Shown here piece by piece: positions 36,646-45,838 of a stretch of DNA of 64,000 nt. The notes under the pieces are model-generated. The model had not been told where the DNA came from, ran no database searches, and saw only the letters and a list, made by a program, of their open reading frames with translations. Both the position numbers and the translations under genes were made by a program. Each line of letters begins with the position of its first letter. Within the stretch, counting starts at the first letter, position 1. Origin of the DNA: Microterricola viridarii (lineage in GTDB: Bacteria > Actinomycetota > Actinomycetes > Actinomycetales > Microbacteriaceae); NCBI RefSeq assembly GCF_001542775.1, contig NZ_CP014145.1:1674001-1738000 (forward strand). Reading direction: 5' to 3'.

Positions 36646-38166
36646 ATGTCCCGGATCGAATCCGAACCCGTCCAGCCCGTCCCCCCAACAGTGCCCCACT
36701 CCCGACGCTGGTGGACGCTCGCCGTCGTCGCGCTCGCGCAGCTGATGGTCGTACTGGATGCGACGGTGGTGAACATTGCCTTGCCGTCCGCCCAGGCCGA
36801 ACTCGGCTTCACGGACGGCGAGAGGCAATGGGTCGTCACCGCCTACTCGCTCGCCTTCGGCAGCCTGCTTCTGCTCGGCGGCAGGCTCTCCGACCTGATC
36901 GGCCGCAAGCGCACCTTCCTCATCGGTCTGGTCGGATTCGCCACGGCCTCCGCCCTGGGCGGTGCGGCGCAGAGCTTCGAGTGGCTCGTCGGAGCGCGCG
37001 CACTGCAAGGCGCATTCGGTGCGCTGCTCGCGCCGACCGCCCTGGCCGTGCTGACGACGACCTTCACCATTCCGAAGGAGCGCTCGCGCGCCTTCGGCGT
37101 GTTCGGGGCCATCGCCGGTGCCGGCGGCGCCATCGGCCTGCTCCTCGGCGGCTTCCTCACCGAATACCTCGACTGGCGGTGGAGCCTGTACATCAACGTG
37201 TTCATTGCAATCGTCGCGTTTGCCGGTGCCCTCGTCTTTGTCAGCACAGTCGCTCGCACGGGGCCCAGGCCGAAACTCGATATCCCCGGCACCGTGCTCG
37301 CCTCCGGCGCCCTGTTCTTACTCGTCTACGGCTTCTCCAACGCCGAGAGCGACGGGTGGGGGTCCCCCTCGTGCTGGCTGATGCTCGTGGGATCGGGCAT
37401 TCTGCTGATCGCCTTCGTGCTCTGGCAACGACGCGCCGCGCACCCGCTTCTCCCCCTCGCCATCGTGCTTGACCGCAATCGAGGCGCGTCTTACCTCTCC
37501 GTGGTCATCGCGGGTGCCTGCATGTTCGGCGTATTCCTTTTCGTCACCTACTACCTGCAGACGGGCCTGCACTTCACCCCGGTTCAGACGGGTGTCGCCT
37601 TCCTGCCGATGATCGCCATGCTGGTGCTCGCCGCCCAATTGTCAACAAACATCTTCCTGCCGCGTTTCGGCCCGAAGGTGCTGGTTCCACTCGGAATGGT
37701 GCTCGGGATGATCGGCATGATCTACCTCACCCACCTCACTTTGGAGAGCACATACGCCGCCGACATCCTGCCGCCATTGGCGATCATCGGTCTCGGAATG
37801 GGAACCATCATGCCCGCGTCGATCCAGACGGCGACCCTCGGCGTCAACCGGGACTTCGCTGGTGTGGCCTCCGCCACGGTGAACACCAGTCAGCAGGTCG
37901 GCGGCTCCATCGGTACGGCGCTGCTGAACACGCTGGCCGCCACGGCCGCGACCAGCTACGTCTCCGCACACCTGCCTGCATCGCCAGAGGTCATCGCCGA
38001 GGCTGCCTTGCACAGCTACTCGGTCGCGTACTGGTGGGCGGCTGGCTTCTTCGCCTTCGGCGCGGTGCTCTCGGCTCTGCTGTTCCGCCGTGTCGGGCAT
38101 GGTCTCTCGGTGGCACATGCCCGCTCCACCGCACCCGCCACCGCCATGGAGGCGCCGCAGGCCTAG
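36646..38166 (+). CDS. DHA2-type MFS drug exporter
   Basis: A 506-residue 14-helix-type transporter. After a polar N-tail comes WWTLAVVALAQLMVVLDATVVNIALPSAQ, the DHA2 motif D1 region (LDATVVNIALP). Then GGRLSDLIGRKRTF (motif A), PKERSRAFGVFGAIAGAGGAIGLLLGGFLTEYLDWRWSLYIN (motif C, exporter-type) and later WRWSLYINVFIAI. These proteins are H+-antiporters for drugs or metabolites. ATG 36646 lies in a 209-bp gap after the LLM gene. It may export products of the preceding flavin-enzyme island; that is inference. Confidence 0.93.
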   Translation: MSRIESEPVQPVPPTVPHSRRWWTLAVVALAQLMVVLDATVVNIALPSAQAELGFTDGERQWVVTAYSLAFGSLLLLGGRLSDLIGRKRTFLIGLVGFATASALGGAAQSFEWLVGARALQGAFGALLAPTALAVLTTTFTIPKERSRAFGVFGAIAGAGGAIGLLLGGFLTEYLDWRWSLYINVFIAIVAFAGALVFVSTVARTGPRPKLDIPGTVLASGALFLLVYGFSNAESDGWGSPSCWLMLVGSGILLIAFVLWQRRAAHPLLPLAIVLDRNRGASYLSVVIAGACMFGVFLFVTYYLQTGLHFTPVQTGVAFLPMIAMLVLAAQLSTNIFLPRFGPKVLVPLGMVLGMIGMIYLTHLTLESTYAADILPPLAIIGLGMGTIMPASIQTATLGVNRDFAGVASATVNTSQQVGGSIGTALLNTLAATAATSYVSAHLPASPEVIAEAALHSYSVAYWWAAGFFAFGAVLSALLFRRVGHGLSVAHARSTAPATAMEAPQA

Positions 38167-38187
38167 CCGCACAGCCGGTCTGACCGC

Positions 38188-39111
38188 TCAGGCCTCGCTC
38201 TGCAGCGGCAGGCTGCGCACACTCTCGAAGCGCCGCGGGGCACCGCTCAGCGGGTCGGTGAAGCCGACCGCGCTGGCCAGCAGCTGCAGCGGGGTGCTGA
38301 AATCGTCGATGGCGACGGGACGCACCTCCGGGTAGAGCGGGTCGCCGCTGATCGGCACGCCGAGCCCCCACAGGTGCATGCGCAGCTGATGGGTGCGCCC
38401 GGTGCGCGGGCTCAGCCGGTACACCGCCTCACCGCCTCTCACACTCTGCAGCTCGATCAGCGACTCGGCGTTCGCCGCGGCATCCGGAATCACCTCTGCC
38501 TGCATCGTGCCGCGCCGCTTGCCCAGGTGGTTGCGCACGGTGGCGGGCAGCTCGAGCTCCGGCCGGTGTGCTGCGAGAGCCAGGTAGGTCTTGCTCACCT
38601 CGCCGCGCTGGAACATGGTCTGGTAGGCGCCCCGCCAGCGTTTCTCCGTGGCCATGATCAGCAGGCCGGAGGTCACCCGGTCCAGGCGGTGCAGCGGCGA
38701 GAGCTCCGGCAGGCCCAACTCGTCGCGCAACCGCACCACGACGCTCTGCTGCACGTGCTTGCCGCGCGGGATCGTGGAAAGGAACGCGGGCTTGTCGATC
38801 ACGACGAGCTGTTCGTCGCGGTGCACCACGTGGATCGGGCCGGGCACTGGCGCCTCATCGGCCAGGTCGCGGTGGAACCAGACGAAGGTGTGCGGCCGGT
38901 ACGGGTCGCTGCCGACGGCCGGCACGCCGCCCTCGTAGACGATGCGCTGCTCGGCGAGGAAGGCCGGCACGTCGATGAACTCGGAGAGCCGCTCGTGCAG
39001 CCAGGCGCCCATGCTCGGCCACGGGTCCGGCCGGCTTCGATCGAGATCGGGGGTGCGCATCCACGCGGCATCCAGCCCCAGTCGTTGCGGCAGCGGGGAA
39101 CGTGGGGGCAT
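38188..39111 (-). CDS. RluA-family pseudouridine synthase
   Basis: A 307-residue pseudouridine synthase. The catalytic Asp is Asp144 in LSPLHRLDRVTSGLLIMA. Nearby IHVVHRDEQLVVIDKPAFLSTIP and KTYLALAAHRPE are RluA-family landmarks, and RTGRTHQLRMHLWGLGVPISGDPLYP closes the fold. The N-terminal 95 residues (S4-like, LHERLSEFIDVPAFLAEQRIV) probably help bind RNA. The target RNA cannot be told. It converges on the MFS gene with a 21-bp gap and is divergent from the FAD-linked oxidase. Confidence 0.93.
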   Translation of the reverse strand: MPPRSPLPQRLGLDAAWMRTPDLDRSRPDPWPSMGAWLHERLSEFIDVPAFLAEQRIVYEGGVPAVGSDPYRPHTFVWFHRDLADEAPVPGPIHVVHRDEQLVVIDKPAFLSTIPRGKHVQQSVVVRLRDELGLPELSPLHRLDRVTSGLLIMATEKRWRGAYQTMFQRGEVSKTYLALAAHRPELELPATVRNHLGKRRGTMQAEVIPDAAANAESLIELQSVRGGEAVYRLSPRTGRTHQLRMHLWGLGVPISGDPLYPEVRPVAIDDFSTPLQLLASAVGFTDPLSGAPRRFESVRSLPLQSEA

Positions 39112-39251
39112 CGAACGATCTTACGTCGGCGCGCGGGCGGGGCGTTGCCGCACCGGATGCCGCGGAGTACCGTTGTTGCCACTCACGGGGCGGCCCTGGG
39201 GGTGTGCGTGCGCCGCCCGACGCGCAAACCCTGCAGCAGATGAGGTGCGAG

Positions 39252-40655
39252 ATGACGCACATGGACCTGACCCCCTCAGACCTGGCTCCCTGGGGTGCCC
39301 TTGACGGCGAGTACATCCTGCCCGGCCAGGCCGGGTACGAGCGGGCGCGGCTGATCTGGAACGGCATGTTCGACAAACGACCGGCCGTCATCATCCGCTG
39401 CGCCAGCCCCCACGATGTGGGCATCGGCGTCGCCCTGGCGCGGGAGAAGGGGCTCCCCCTGGCCGTGCGCGGCGGCGGGCACAGTGCCGCAGGGCACAGC
39501 ACCGTCGATGACGGAGTGGTGCTCGATCTGGCACCGCTGCACGAGGTGGCGATCGACCTCGACCGCGGCATCGTGGCCGTCGGCGGCGGCGCCACGTGGG
39601 GCCAGGTCGACGCCCTCACCCAGGAACACGGGCTCGCCGTGCCGGGCGGCGTCTACTCGAAGACCGGCGTCGGCGGCCTGACCTTGGCCGGCGGCTACGG
39701 CTGGATCCGCAACACCTGCGGTTTCAGTTGCGCCAGCCTCGTCGGCGCTGAACTGGTGACGGCGGATTCCGCCGTGGTGCACACCGATTCCGAGCACGAA
39801 CCTGAGCTGCTCTGGGCGTTGCGCGGCGGCGGCGGCAACGTCGGCGTCGTCACCCGGTTTGAGTTCGCGATGCACCCGGTCGGTCCAGAGGTGTACTTCC
39901 TGTTTGTGTTCCACGACGGCCGCGACGGCGGGATCCCGCGCGCCCTCCGCCTATTCCGGGAGTTCTGCGCGCAGGCGCCGAACGAGGCCAGCGCGCTGGC
40001 CTTCGCCGGGCTGGTGCCGGAGGGGGCGGACGGTTTCGCGCCAGAGACCTTCGGCCGGCCGTTCACGGCGTTCGGCGGCGTCTTCGTCGGCGACCCGGCC
40101 GTCGGCGCGAAGGCGTTCCGCCCGCTGCACGAGTTCGGAGAGCCGCTGTTCGACGGCTCCGGTGTGACGAGCTACGTGCAGGTGCAGCAGGCGTTCGACG
40201 CGGACTACCCACCCGGTGACCGGCACTACTGGAAGTCGGTGCAGGTGGAGCGGCTCGGTGATGAGGTGATCGCGCTCATCGCCGAGGCGGCCGTGCGGCC
40301 GGCATCCGATCTCAGCACGATTGATGTCTGGCACCTCGGCGGTCACACCCACGACTCGATCGAGGGCGCCATGCCGGTCACCTCGGCGTCGTTCCTGATC
40401 AGCCCGGAAGCGAACTGGACGGAGCCAGGCGGGGATGAGGCGAACATCGCATGGGCACGCGGCCTGGTCGCCGCGTTGCACCCGTTCTCGAATGGTGTGC
40501 GCTACCTGAACTTCGCCGGGTTCCAAGAAGAGGGCGACGAGCTGATGCGCAGCTCGCTCGGCCCCAACTATCAGCGCTTGGCAGAGATCAAGGCCCGCTG
40601 GGATCCGCAGAACCTGTTCCGGCTCAATCAGAACGTGCCGCCGGCCCGCGGCTGA
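39252..40655 (+). CDS. FAD-linked oxidase of the berberine-bridge type
   Basis: A 467-residue FAD-binding PCMH protein with C-terminal BBE region. The covalent FAD His is His77 in VRGGGHSAAGHS. The second covalent Cys site is Tyr instead (PGGVYSKTGVGGLTLAGGYGW), so FAD is probably mono-covalent. ELLWALRGGGGNVGVVTRFEF and KARWDPQNLFRLNQNV are typical of the family. It would oxidise an alcohol or sugar with O2. ATG 39252 has GAGG 6 nt upstream; ATG 39240 and 39261 are alternatives. It is related to the second half of the fusion protein at 33318. Confidence 0.9.
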   Translation: MTHMDLTPSDLAPWGALDGEYILPGQAGYERARLIWNGMFDKRPAVIIRCASPHDVGIGVALAREKGLPLAVRGGGHSAAGHSTVDDGVVLDLAPLHEVAIDLDRGIVAVGGGATWGQVDALTQEHGLAVPGGVYSKTGVGGLTLAGGYGWIRNTCGFSCASLVGAELVTADSAVVHTDSEHEPELLWALRGGGGNVGVVTRFEFAMHPVGPEVYFLFVFHDGRDGGIPRALRLFREFCAQAPNEASALAFAGLVPEGADGFAPETFGRPFTAFGGVFVGDPAVGAKAFRPLHEFGEPLFDGSGVTSYVQVQQAFDADYPPGDRHYWKSVQVERLGDEVIALIAEAAVRPASDLSTIDVWHLGGHTHDSIEGAMPVTSASFLISPEANWTEPGGDEANIAWARGLVAALHPFSNGVRYLNFAGFQEEGDELMRSSLGPNYQRLAEIKARWDPQNLFRLNQNVPPARG

Positions 40656-40696
40656 GCCGGGCTCTGCACAGCCAACACGATAAGGTCGAGGCCAGC

Positions 40697-40924
40697 ATGA
40701 ACGAGATCAGAATCGGCCTCTACCGGCACTACAAGGGCGCACTGTATGACGTCATCGGCGTCGCCCGTCACTCCGAGACGGAGGAGGCGCTCGTCGTGTA
40801 CTCGCCGCTCGTCGGCGACAGCGGGCTGTGGGTGCGCCCACTGGCCATGTTCGTCGAGACGGTGCAGGTCGATGGCGAAGACGTCCCCCGCTTCGCCCCG
40901 GTCGACCCGCCCGCCGCCACCTAG
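40697..40924 (+). CDS. DUF1653 family protein
   Basis: A 75-residue protein with the DUF1653 pattern: GLYRHYKGALYDVIGVARHSETEEALVVYSPL ... GLWVRPLAMFVETV. These are small beta-rich proteins, sometimes called KH-fold or translation-related, but without a firm function. ATG 40697 has a weak GGTCGAGG-type ribosome-binding site upstream. It overlaps the stop of the convergent DUF4242-like gene by 4 bp. Confidence 0.85.
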   Translation: MNEIRIGLYRHYKGALYDVIGVARHSETEEALVVYSPLVGDSGLWVRPLAMFVETVQVDGEDVPRFAPVDPPAAT

Positions 40925-41169
40925 ACGGTGACCGTGACCTCGTGAATCTCGTCGGCCGGGTGGCCGGTGCGCTCGTGGATGCGCCGGACGGCATCCGCTG
41001 ACGGGCCCTCCGAGAGGCAGAATGCCCGGCCCGTCACCGGATCGGCCCAGGCCTTCTTGAACTTCACGTGCTCGTCGTCTTGAATGGCGACATCTGCGTT
41101 GTGCGCGGCCAACAGATCTGCCGGCGTGATGCCCTTCATGTTGTGGTGGACATCCATGAACTCAGTCAT
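40921..41169 (-). CDS. SCO4226/DUF4242-family putative nickel-binding protein
   Basis: An 82-residue protein: MTEFMDVHHNMKGITPADLLAAHNADVAIQDDEHVKFKKAWADPVTGRAFCLSEGPSADAVRRIHERTGHPADEIHEV. The order VHHNM ... FLCS/FCLSEGPSAD ... HERTGHPADEI matches the DUF4242 group that includes the nickel-binding SCO4226. His-rich ends suggest metal binding; the physiological role is not known. It converges on the DUF1653 gene with a 4-bp overlap. Confidence 0.8.
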   Translation of the reverse strand: MTEFMDVHHNMKGITPADLLAAHNADVAIQDDEHVKFKKAWADPVTGRAFCLSEGPSADAVRRIHERTGHPADEIHEVTVTV

Positions 41170-41282
41170 GATCTAGCTTCTTCCCTGAAGATGAACGCAG
41201 CGTTCGCTAGACGTTCGCCTCATGGTACGCCTGCCTCGTGGCGATGGCATGGGAGGGTCCCCGGGCCGGTCGACCGGCTTTG

Positions 41283-41705
41283 TCAGTCGGACGACGGGCG
41301 CTGGCGCTGCTTCTTCGTCTCAGAGCGTTGGCTCTTCGCGGCGAGGCGGCGGCGGTCGGAGCCGCGGGTGGCCTTCGTCGCCCGCCGGTGGGGAGCATCG
41401 GGGGCGAGGGCTGTCGCGAGGAGGTCGACGAGCTTGCGCCGCGCGATCTCGCGGTTGCGCAACTGCGAGCGCTGCTCGGCGGCCGTCACCGTGACCACCC
41501 CGCCGATGAGCCGGGAACCGAGCCGCTCCTGCAGGCGCTGCCGTTGGCTGTCCGAGAGCGCGGCGGAATCCGTCACGCTCCAGAACAGCTCGACGCGGCT
41601 GTCCGAGGTGTTCACATGCTGGCCGCCCGGGCCGGAGGAGCGCGAGAACCGCCAGCCGAGTTCCGTCGCCGGAATCGTCAGTGCAGCCGTCACCTCAAGG
41701 TCCAT
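41283..41705 (-). CDS. arfB: Peptidyl-tRNA hydrolase ArfB-type ribosome rescue factor
   Basis: A 140-residue ArfB (YaeJ) protein. It hydrolyses peptidyl-tRNA on ribosomes stalled without a stop codon. The catalytic GGQ is at residues 27-29 (RSSGPGGQHVNTSDSRVEL). The C-terminal tail is strongly basic (RRATKATRGSDRRRLAAKSQRSETKKQRQR), as needed to enter the mRNA channel. ATG 41705. It lacks the stop-codon-recognition domain of class I release factors, so it is not prfA or prfB. Confidence 0.94.
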   Translation of the reverse strand: MDLEVTAALTIPATELGWRFSRSSGPGGQHVNTSDSRVELFWSVTDSAALSDSQRQRLQERLGSRLIGGVVTVTAAEQRSQLRNREIARRKLVDLLATALAPDAPHRRATKATRGSDRRRLAAKSQRSETKKQRQRPSSD

Positions 41706-41764
41706 GCATCAAGCATGCACGCTTGCGGCGCGGCCGGCGGCCACCGCGTGCAGCCGACGCACGG

Positions 41765-42202
41765 TCAGTTCTTGCGTGTGCGCCACGCCCGCCATGCGCC
41801 GGTGCTCCACAGCGCCCAGAGCACGAGCAGCGGCTGGAACAGCAGGCGGATGCCGCGTGCCCTGTCCGTGTCCAAGCCGAACGCGTCGCTGTGCGTCACG
41901 TACTGCGAGATGTTGCCGGGGAACACCGCTACGAAGAACGCGGCCACCACCCAGCCAACGCTCACCCGCCGTTTGCGCAACAGCAGAAGTGCCAGGCCGA
42001 GGGAGATCTCGACGGCACCGGATGCCAGCACGACGGCGTCTTTGCTGGCCGGCAGCCAGTCGGGCACCTGCGCGGTGAACTCCTGCCGGGCGAACGTCAG
42101 GTGGCTGACCCCGGCGAACACCAGGAACACCCCCAGGGCGACACGGCCGATGGTGCGCGGAATGGTGGAACGTTGTGACACTGTCGCCCGTGGCTCAGTC
42201 AT
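41765..42202 (-). CDS. DoxX-family membrane protein
   Basis: A 145-residue DoxX-like protein. The diagnostic opening RVALGVFLVFAGVSHLTFARQEFTAQVPDWLPAS is followed by three further hydrophobic helices (VVLASGAVEISLGLALLLL, VSVGWVVAAFFVAVFPGNISQ, LLFQPLLVLWALWSTG). Members take part in thiol-quinone or redox processes at the membrane, but this one is unassigned. ATG 42202 follows the upstream in-frame start at 42229, which adds no family similarity. Confidence 0.85.
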   Translation of the reverse strand: MTEPRATVSQRSTIPRTIGRVALGVFLVFAGVSHLTFARQEFTAQVPDWLPASKDAVVLASGAVEISLGLALLLLRKRRVSVGWVVAAFFVAVFPGNISQYVTHSDAFGLDTDRARGIRLLFQPLLVLWALWSTGAWRAWRTRKN

Positions 42203-42239
42203 GTTCGGACAGTAACACGCGCGCCCCACGTCACGGCGG

Positions 42240-42746
42240 TTAGCCGTGCGCGGCGACCTCCAGCACCAGTACCAGCACGCCGAGCAGCGCCAGGGCGAGG
42301 AGGACGGCGAGTTGCTGCCAGCGGCCGATCGAGGTGCGACGAATGGCGAGGAACACGACAGCGACGAGGGTGGCGATGAGCAAGACGCTCGCGATGGTGA
42401 GGCCGGTCACGACCGACCACAGCCCGAAGGCAGCCAGCACCAACACGAGGATCGGCAGCACCACGATGCCGATGGCGCCGAGGGTCGACCGGAACATGTG
42501 CTTGACTTCGTCCCGGTCAGGCAGCGCGCTGCCCACGATCATGTGGGTGATGACCTCGGCGATGAACGCGGCCGACAGCACGCCGAGCACGGTGATCGAG
42601 AGCGTCGTCGCCGCGCCCAGGGCGGTGAGGCCGTGCGCATGCGACTGCAGAGCGATGATCACCGCCAGGCCGGTGAATGTGACGTACACCTGCTCGCGCA
42701 GGCGGTCGGCGAGATGGGTTCTCTTGCTCCTGCGGTCTCCAGACAC
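42240..42746 (-). CDS. Membrane protein of unknown function
   Basis: A 168-residue protein with about five hydrophobic helices (VTFTGLAVIIALQSHA, TLSITVLGVLSAAFIAEVITHMIV, GAIGIVVLPILVLVLAAFGLWSVV, IASVLLIATLVAVVFLAI, LAVLLALALLGVLVLVLEV). A basic N-tail (GDRRSKRTHLADRLREQ) sits in the cytoplasm. No family recognised. GTG 42746 is the start. It lies 37 bp upstream of the DoxX gene on the same strand, so they may be co-transcribed. Confidence 0.6.
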   Translation of the reverse strand: MSGDRRSKRTHLADRLREQVYVTFTGLAVIIALQSHAHGLTALGAATTLSITVLGVLSAAFIAEVITHMIVGSALPDRDEVKHMFRSTLGAIGIVVLPILVLVLAAFGLWSVVTGLTIASVLLIATLVAVVFLAIRRTSIGRWQQLAVLLALALLGVLVLVLEVAAHG

Positions 42747-42844
42747 CCATAAAGCTTAGCCACACGACAATGCGGATCGGCTGGGAAGCCACGCCTCCCC
42801 GCACGGTTCTGTCTGGCTGTCGAGCGCTGGGCGTGCGAGCCGCG

Positions 42845-43975
42845 TCAGAGCACCCGCTGGCCCCCGATCCAGATTCCGGCCGGGGTGCGCGCGGCGCTGA
42901 TCTCTGCCGTCGGATCGCCGCGGATCAGCAGTAGGTCGGCCCGGAGCCCTGGCGCGATCGCCCCACGGTCGGTCAGACCAAAGATGCGTGCCGGGGTGGC
43001 GGTGGCCGCAGCGATCGCCTCGGCCGGGCTGAGGCCGGCGTCGACGAGCAGTTCGAGTTCGTCGTGCAGCGAGCTGCCGAAACGCGGATGCCAGGGCGCG
43101 CCGACCTCGCTGTTCGAGTCGGTTCCGGCCGCCACGGCCAGCCCTGCAGCGCGGGCCACGGCGACGCTCTGCCGGGCGTTCTCGTAGTGCACGGGCGGCG
43201 CGATGTTCAGGCGCCGGAGCAGACGGAACATGCTCCTGGCGTTGATGATGCCGGCCGTGCCCCGCAGCATGGTCAGCGTGGGCACGAGTGCGGCACCGCG
43301 CGCGGCAAGCGCGACCGCCTCCCCCGGCGTGATGCTGCGGTTCATCGGTGCGTGGGTGATGACGTCGACCCCCGCCTCTGCCGCGAGGCCGACGGCCGTC
43401 GAGGTAACGGCGTGCGCGACGGTGAGCAGACCGGCGGAATGACTGGCCTGCACGAGTGCCGCGATCGTGTCGGCCGGCAGCGCCTTCGTCCCCGGCATCC
43501 GCGGGTCTTCAACGATGATCTTGATGAAGTCGGCGTGGTCGCGCACCCGGGCGGCCACGAAACGGCGTGCATCGGCGCCGTCTTTCACCGCGCTGCCCAG
43601 CGGGAAACCCATCTTCGTGGTGTGGGCGCCGCCCGGCGCGCTGGCTGGCAGCCCGGCACCGAACACCTGGGGCAGACCGGGCAGCTCACGCAGGGAGCGG
43701 GTGATCTCTGGTTTCTGGTTGGCCATGTCCAAGACCGTGGTGATTCCGTGCGCGAGGAACGCCTGCAGCTGGTCTTCGTCGTCGACATGCACGTGCGCGT
43801 CGATGAGCCCCGGCAGCAGCACGCCGCCGTTCCCGTCGACGGTGCCTTCCAGGGTGTTGCCCGGTGGCGGACCGCCCACCGTTGTGATCAGCTCGTCGCT
43901 GATACCCACGGTGGTGGAGCTGGTGAGAGCCGTGCCATCGAACAGGCGAACGTTCACGATCATTGTGGACGCCAT
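42845..43975 (-). CDS. Metal-dependent amidohydrolase
   Basis: A 376-residue amidohydrolase of the imidazolonepropionase/prolidase-like group. Metal ligands are visible: HxH in IDAHVHVDD, a Lys in FIKIIVED (possible carboxylated Lys), His in LTVAHAV and VITHAPM, and Asp in AAGTDSNSEVG. The C-terminal part LTDRGAIAPGLRADLLLIRGDPTAEI is typical. The substrate is unknown. ATG 43975 sits 6 nt after GAGAGG; ATG 43981 is too close. It lies downstream of the DHA2 exporter gene on the same strand, about 120 bp away. Confidence 0.9.
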   Translation of the reverse strand: MASTMIVNVRLFDGTALTSSTTVGISDELITTVGGPPPGNTLEGTVDGNGGVLLPGLIDAHVHVDDEDQLQAFLAHGITTVLDMANQKPEITRSLRELPGLPQVFGAGLPASAPGGAHTTKMGFPLGSAVKDGADARRFVAARVRDHADFIKIIVEDPRMPGTKALPADTIAALVQASHSAGLLTVAHAVTSTAVGLAAEAGVDVITHAPMNRSITPGEAVALAARGAALVPTLTMLRGTAGIINARSMFRLLRRLNIAPPVHYENARQSVAVARAAGLAVAAGTDSNSEVGAPWHPRFGSSLHDELELLVDAGLSPAEAIAAATATPARIFGLTDRGAIAPGLRADLLLIRGDPTAEISAARTPAGIWIGGQRVL

Positions 43976-44096
43976 CGTCATCCTCTCTCAGTCGGCGGGC
44001 ATCGGCTCGGTCAGGCGGGTTCCGAACGTCTGAGGGCCGCGCGGAGGTCGATGTCTTCGACGGATGCCGTCATGTGCTGGCTGCCGTTCCCCGCCC

Positions 44097-45740
44097 TCAG
44101 CGCTGCCGCGACTTGGCCCGCAACCGCAGTGCGAAGAGGAAGCCGAGGGCGAGGAAGCCGCCGGCGGCGAACAGAGAGGTGCGCGCGGCATCCGCGAAAC
44201 CGTCGGAGAGGGCGGTGGCGATGGCGGGCCCCGACTCCCCCAGTTTGCCGTCGGTGCCCTCGGCCCGGATCTGGCCGATGGTGCCGCCGCCCGAGGACTC
44301 CGTCGCCGTGGCGATCTGCTCGGCGCTGGCCGGCGGCAGGCCGGAGACGGTGTCCAGCTGGGCCGGCAGGGCCGTCGCCAGCCCGGCCGCGAGCACGGCA
44401 CCGATCAGGGCGGTGCCGAGCGCGGAGCCGACCTGGCGCACCGTGCTCTGCGTTGCAGAGCCCTGGCCGGACTGCTCGGTCGGGATGTCGGCCAGCACGG
44501 TGCCTGTCAACTGGGCGGATGCCAGCCCGAGGCCGAGACCGTAGACGACGAGCAGCAGGGCGAGCAGCCACGGCGCCGAGCCGGCGTGCAGGAACAGCGC
44601 CGTCGCGGTGACTCCGACGACCTCGATGCCGAGGCCGAGCAACACCACGTTGGGGGCGCCCATCCGTTCGGCGAGGTGGCGGGCAGAGGCCCCGGAGAGG
44701 AACGCGCCGACGCCCATCGCAGCGAGCACGAGGCCCGCGCCGAGCGTGGTGAGCCCCATCGCGTTCACGATGAACAGCGGCAGCACGAACAGCAGGCCGA
44801 ACTCGCCGATCGCCACGCACAACGCCGTCAGGTTGCCCCAGGTGAAGGTGGGCACGTTGAACAGTTTCAGGTCGAGGATGGCCGAGCGTCCGTTGCGTCC
44901 GCGGTGCCGCTCCCAGAGCACGAACAGCACGATGCAGACGATGCCGATGATGCCGGCGACCGGCACCGGCGAGACGGGGGCGGTGACCGGCCACGTCCAG
45001 CCGAGGAACGTGAACTCGGCCGTCGGCGCCCACCAGCCGAGCGAGCGGCCCTCGATCAGGGCGAAGACGATGCCACCGAAGCCGATCGCGCTGAGCAGCA
45101 GCCCGTCGACGTCCAAGCCACGCGAGGTGATGACGGCGCGGGTCTCGGTGACGGTGAGGAAGGTGCCGACCAGGATGATGATGCCGAGCGGCAGGTTGAC
45201 GATGAAGATCCACTGCCAGCTGAATGCGGTGGTCAGCCAGCCGCCGAGGAGAGGGCCGAACGCGGCCATTCCCGAGATGACGGCGCCCCAGACGCCGAAG
45301 GCGACGGCCCGGTCGCGGCCGCGGAAGGTGGCGTTCACGGTCGAGAGCGTCGTCGGCAGGATCAGCGCGCCGCCGACACCCTGCACGACGCGGGCGGCAA
45401 TGAGAGCACCCCCTGTGCCGGAGAGGGCGGCGAGCAGGCTGCCGGTCATGAAGATCAGGAGGCCGACCACCAGCATCCGGCGCCGTCCCAGTCGGTCGCC
45501 GAGACGCCCGGCGGTCAGCAGCAACGCCGCGAAAACGACCGAATAGATGCCGTTGACCCACTGCGCGTCGCTGAGGTTGAGGTGCAGGTCCTCGATCAGA
45601 ACCGGCAGCGCGACGCCGACGATGGTTCCGTCGAGCACGATCATCGAGAGGGCTGCGGCCAATACCCCCAGACCGATCCAGCGGCGCCGGCCGCTCTGCG
45701 GTGGTGTGATTGCCTCGTCTGTTGCTTGTGACTCTGCCAT
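44097..45740 (-). CDS. DHA2-type 14-helix MFS exporter
   Basis: A 547-residue exporter. Landmarks: WIGLGVLAAALSMIVLDGTIVGVALPVLIEDL (motif D1), GRLGDRLGRRRML (motif A), GVWGAVISGMAAFGPLLGGWLTTAFSWQWIFIVNLPLG (motif C), and a long C-terminal loop with a helix ending FALRLRAKSRQR. The Ser/Gly-rich region near residue 470 is a large extracytoplasmic loop between the last two helices, as in QacA-like proteins. ATG 45740 is preferred over the much longer frame from 45971. Its neighbour downstream is the amidohydrolase. Confidence 0.94.
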   Translation of the reverse strand: MAESQATDEAITPPQSGRRRWIGLGVLAAALSMIVLDGTIVGVALPVLIEDLHLNLSDAQWVNGIYSVVFAALLLTAGRLGDRLGRRRMLVVGLLIFMTGSLLAALSGTGGALIAARVVQGVGGALILPTTLSTVNATFRGRDRAVAFGVWGAVISGMAAFGPLLGGWLTTAFSWQWIFIVNLPLGIIILVGTFLTVTETRAVITSRGLDVDGLLLSAIGFGGIVFALIEGRSLGWWAPTAEFTFLGWTWPVTAPVSPVPVAGIIGIVCIVLFVLWERHRGRNGRSAILDLKLFNVPTFTWGNLTALCVAIGEFGLLFVLPLFIVNAMGLTTLGAGLVLAAMGVGAFLSGASARHLAERMGAPNVVLLGLGIEVVGVTATALFLHAGSAPWLLALLLVVYGLGLGLASAQLTGTVLADIPTEQSGQGSATQSTVRQVGSALGTALIGAVLAAGLATALPAQLDTVSGLPPASAEQIATATESSGGGTIGQIRAEGTDGKLGESGPAIATALSDGFADAARTSLFAAGGFLALGFLFALRLRAKSRQR

Positions 45741-45838
45741 GCATTCTCGCGGCCAGGAGCGGCCGTGCCCTTCCATCCCCAGCCTAGAGACAGAAGGGCC
45801 GGCCGACGTCGTTCGTTTGGTTGACTCGCGCACGCGCG

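Noticed and set aside
44011..44071. 20-residue peptide downstream of the DHA2 exporter
   Set aside because: Very short, no ribosome-binding site, no similarity to known families visible; composition fits chance.
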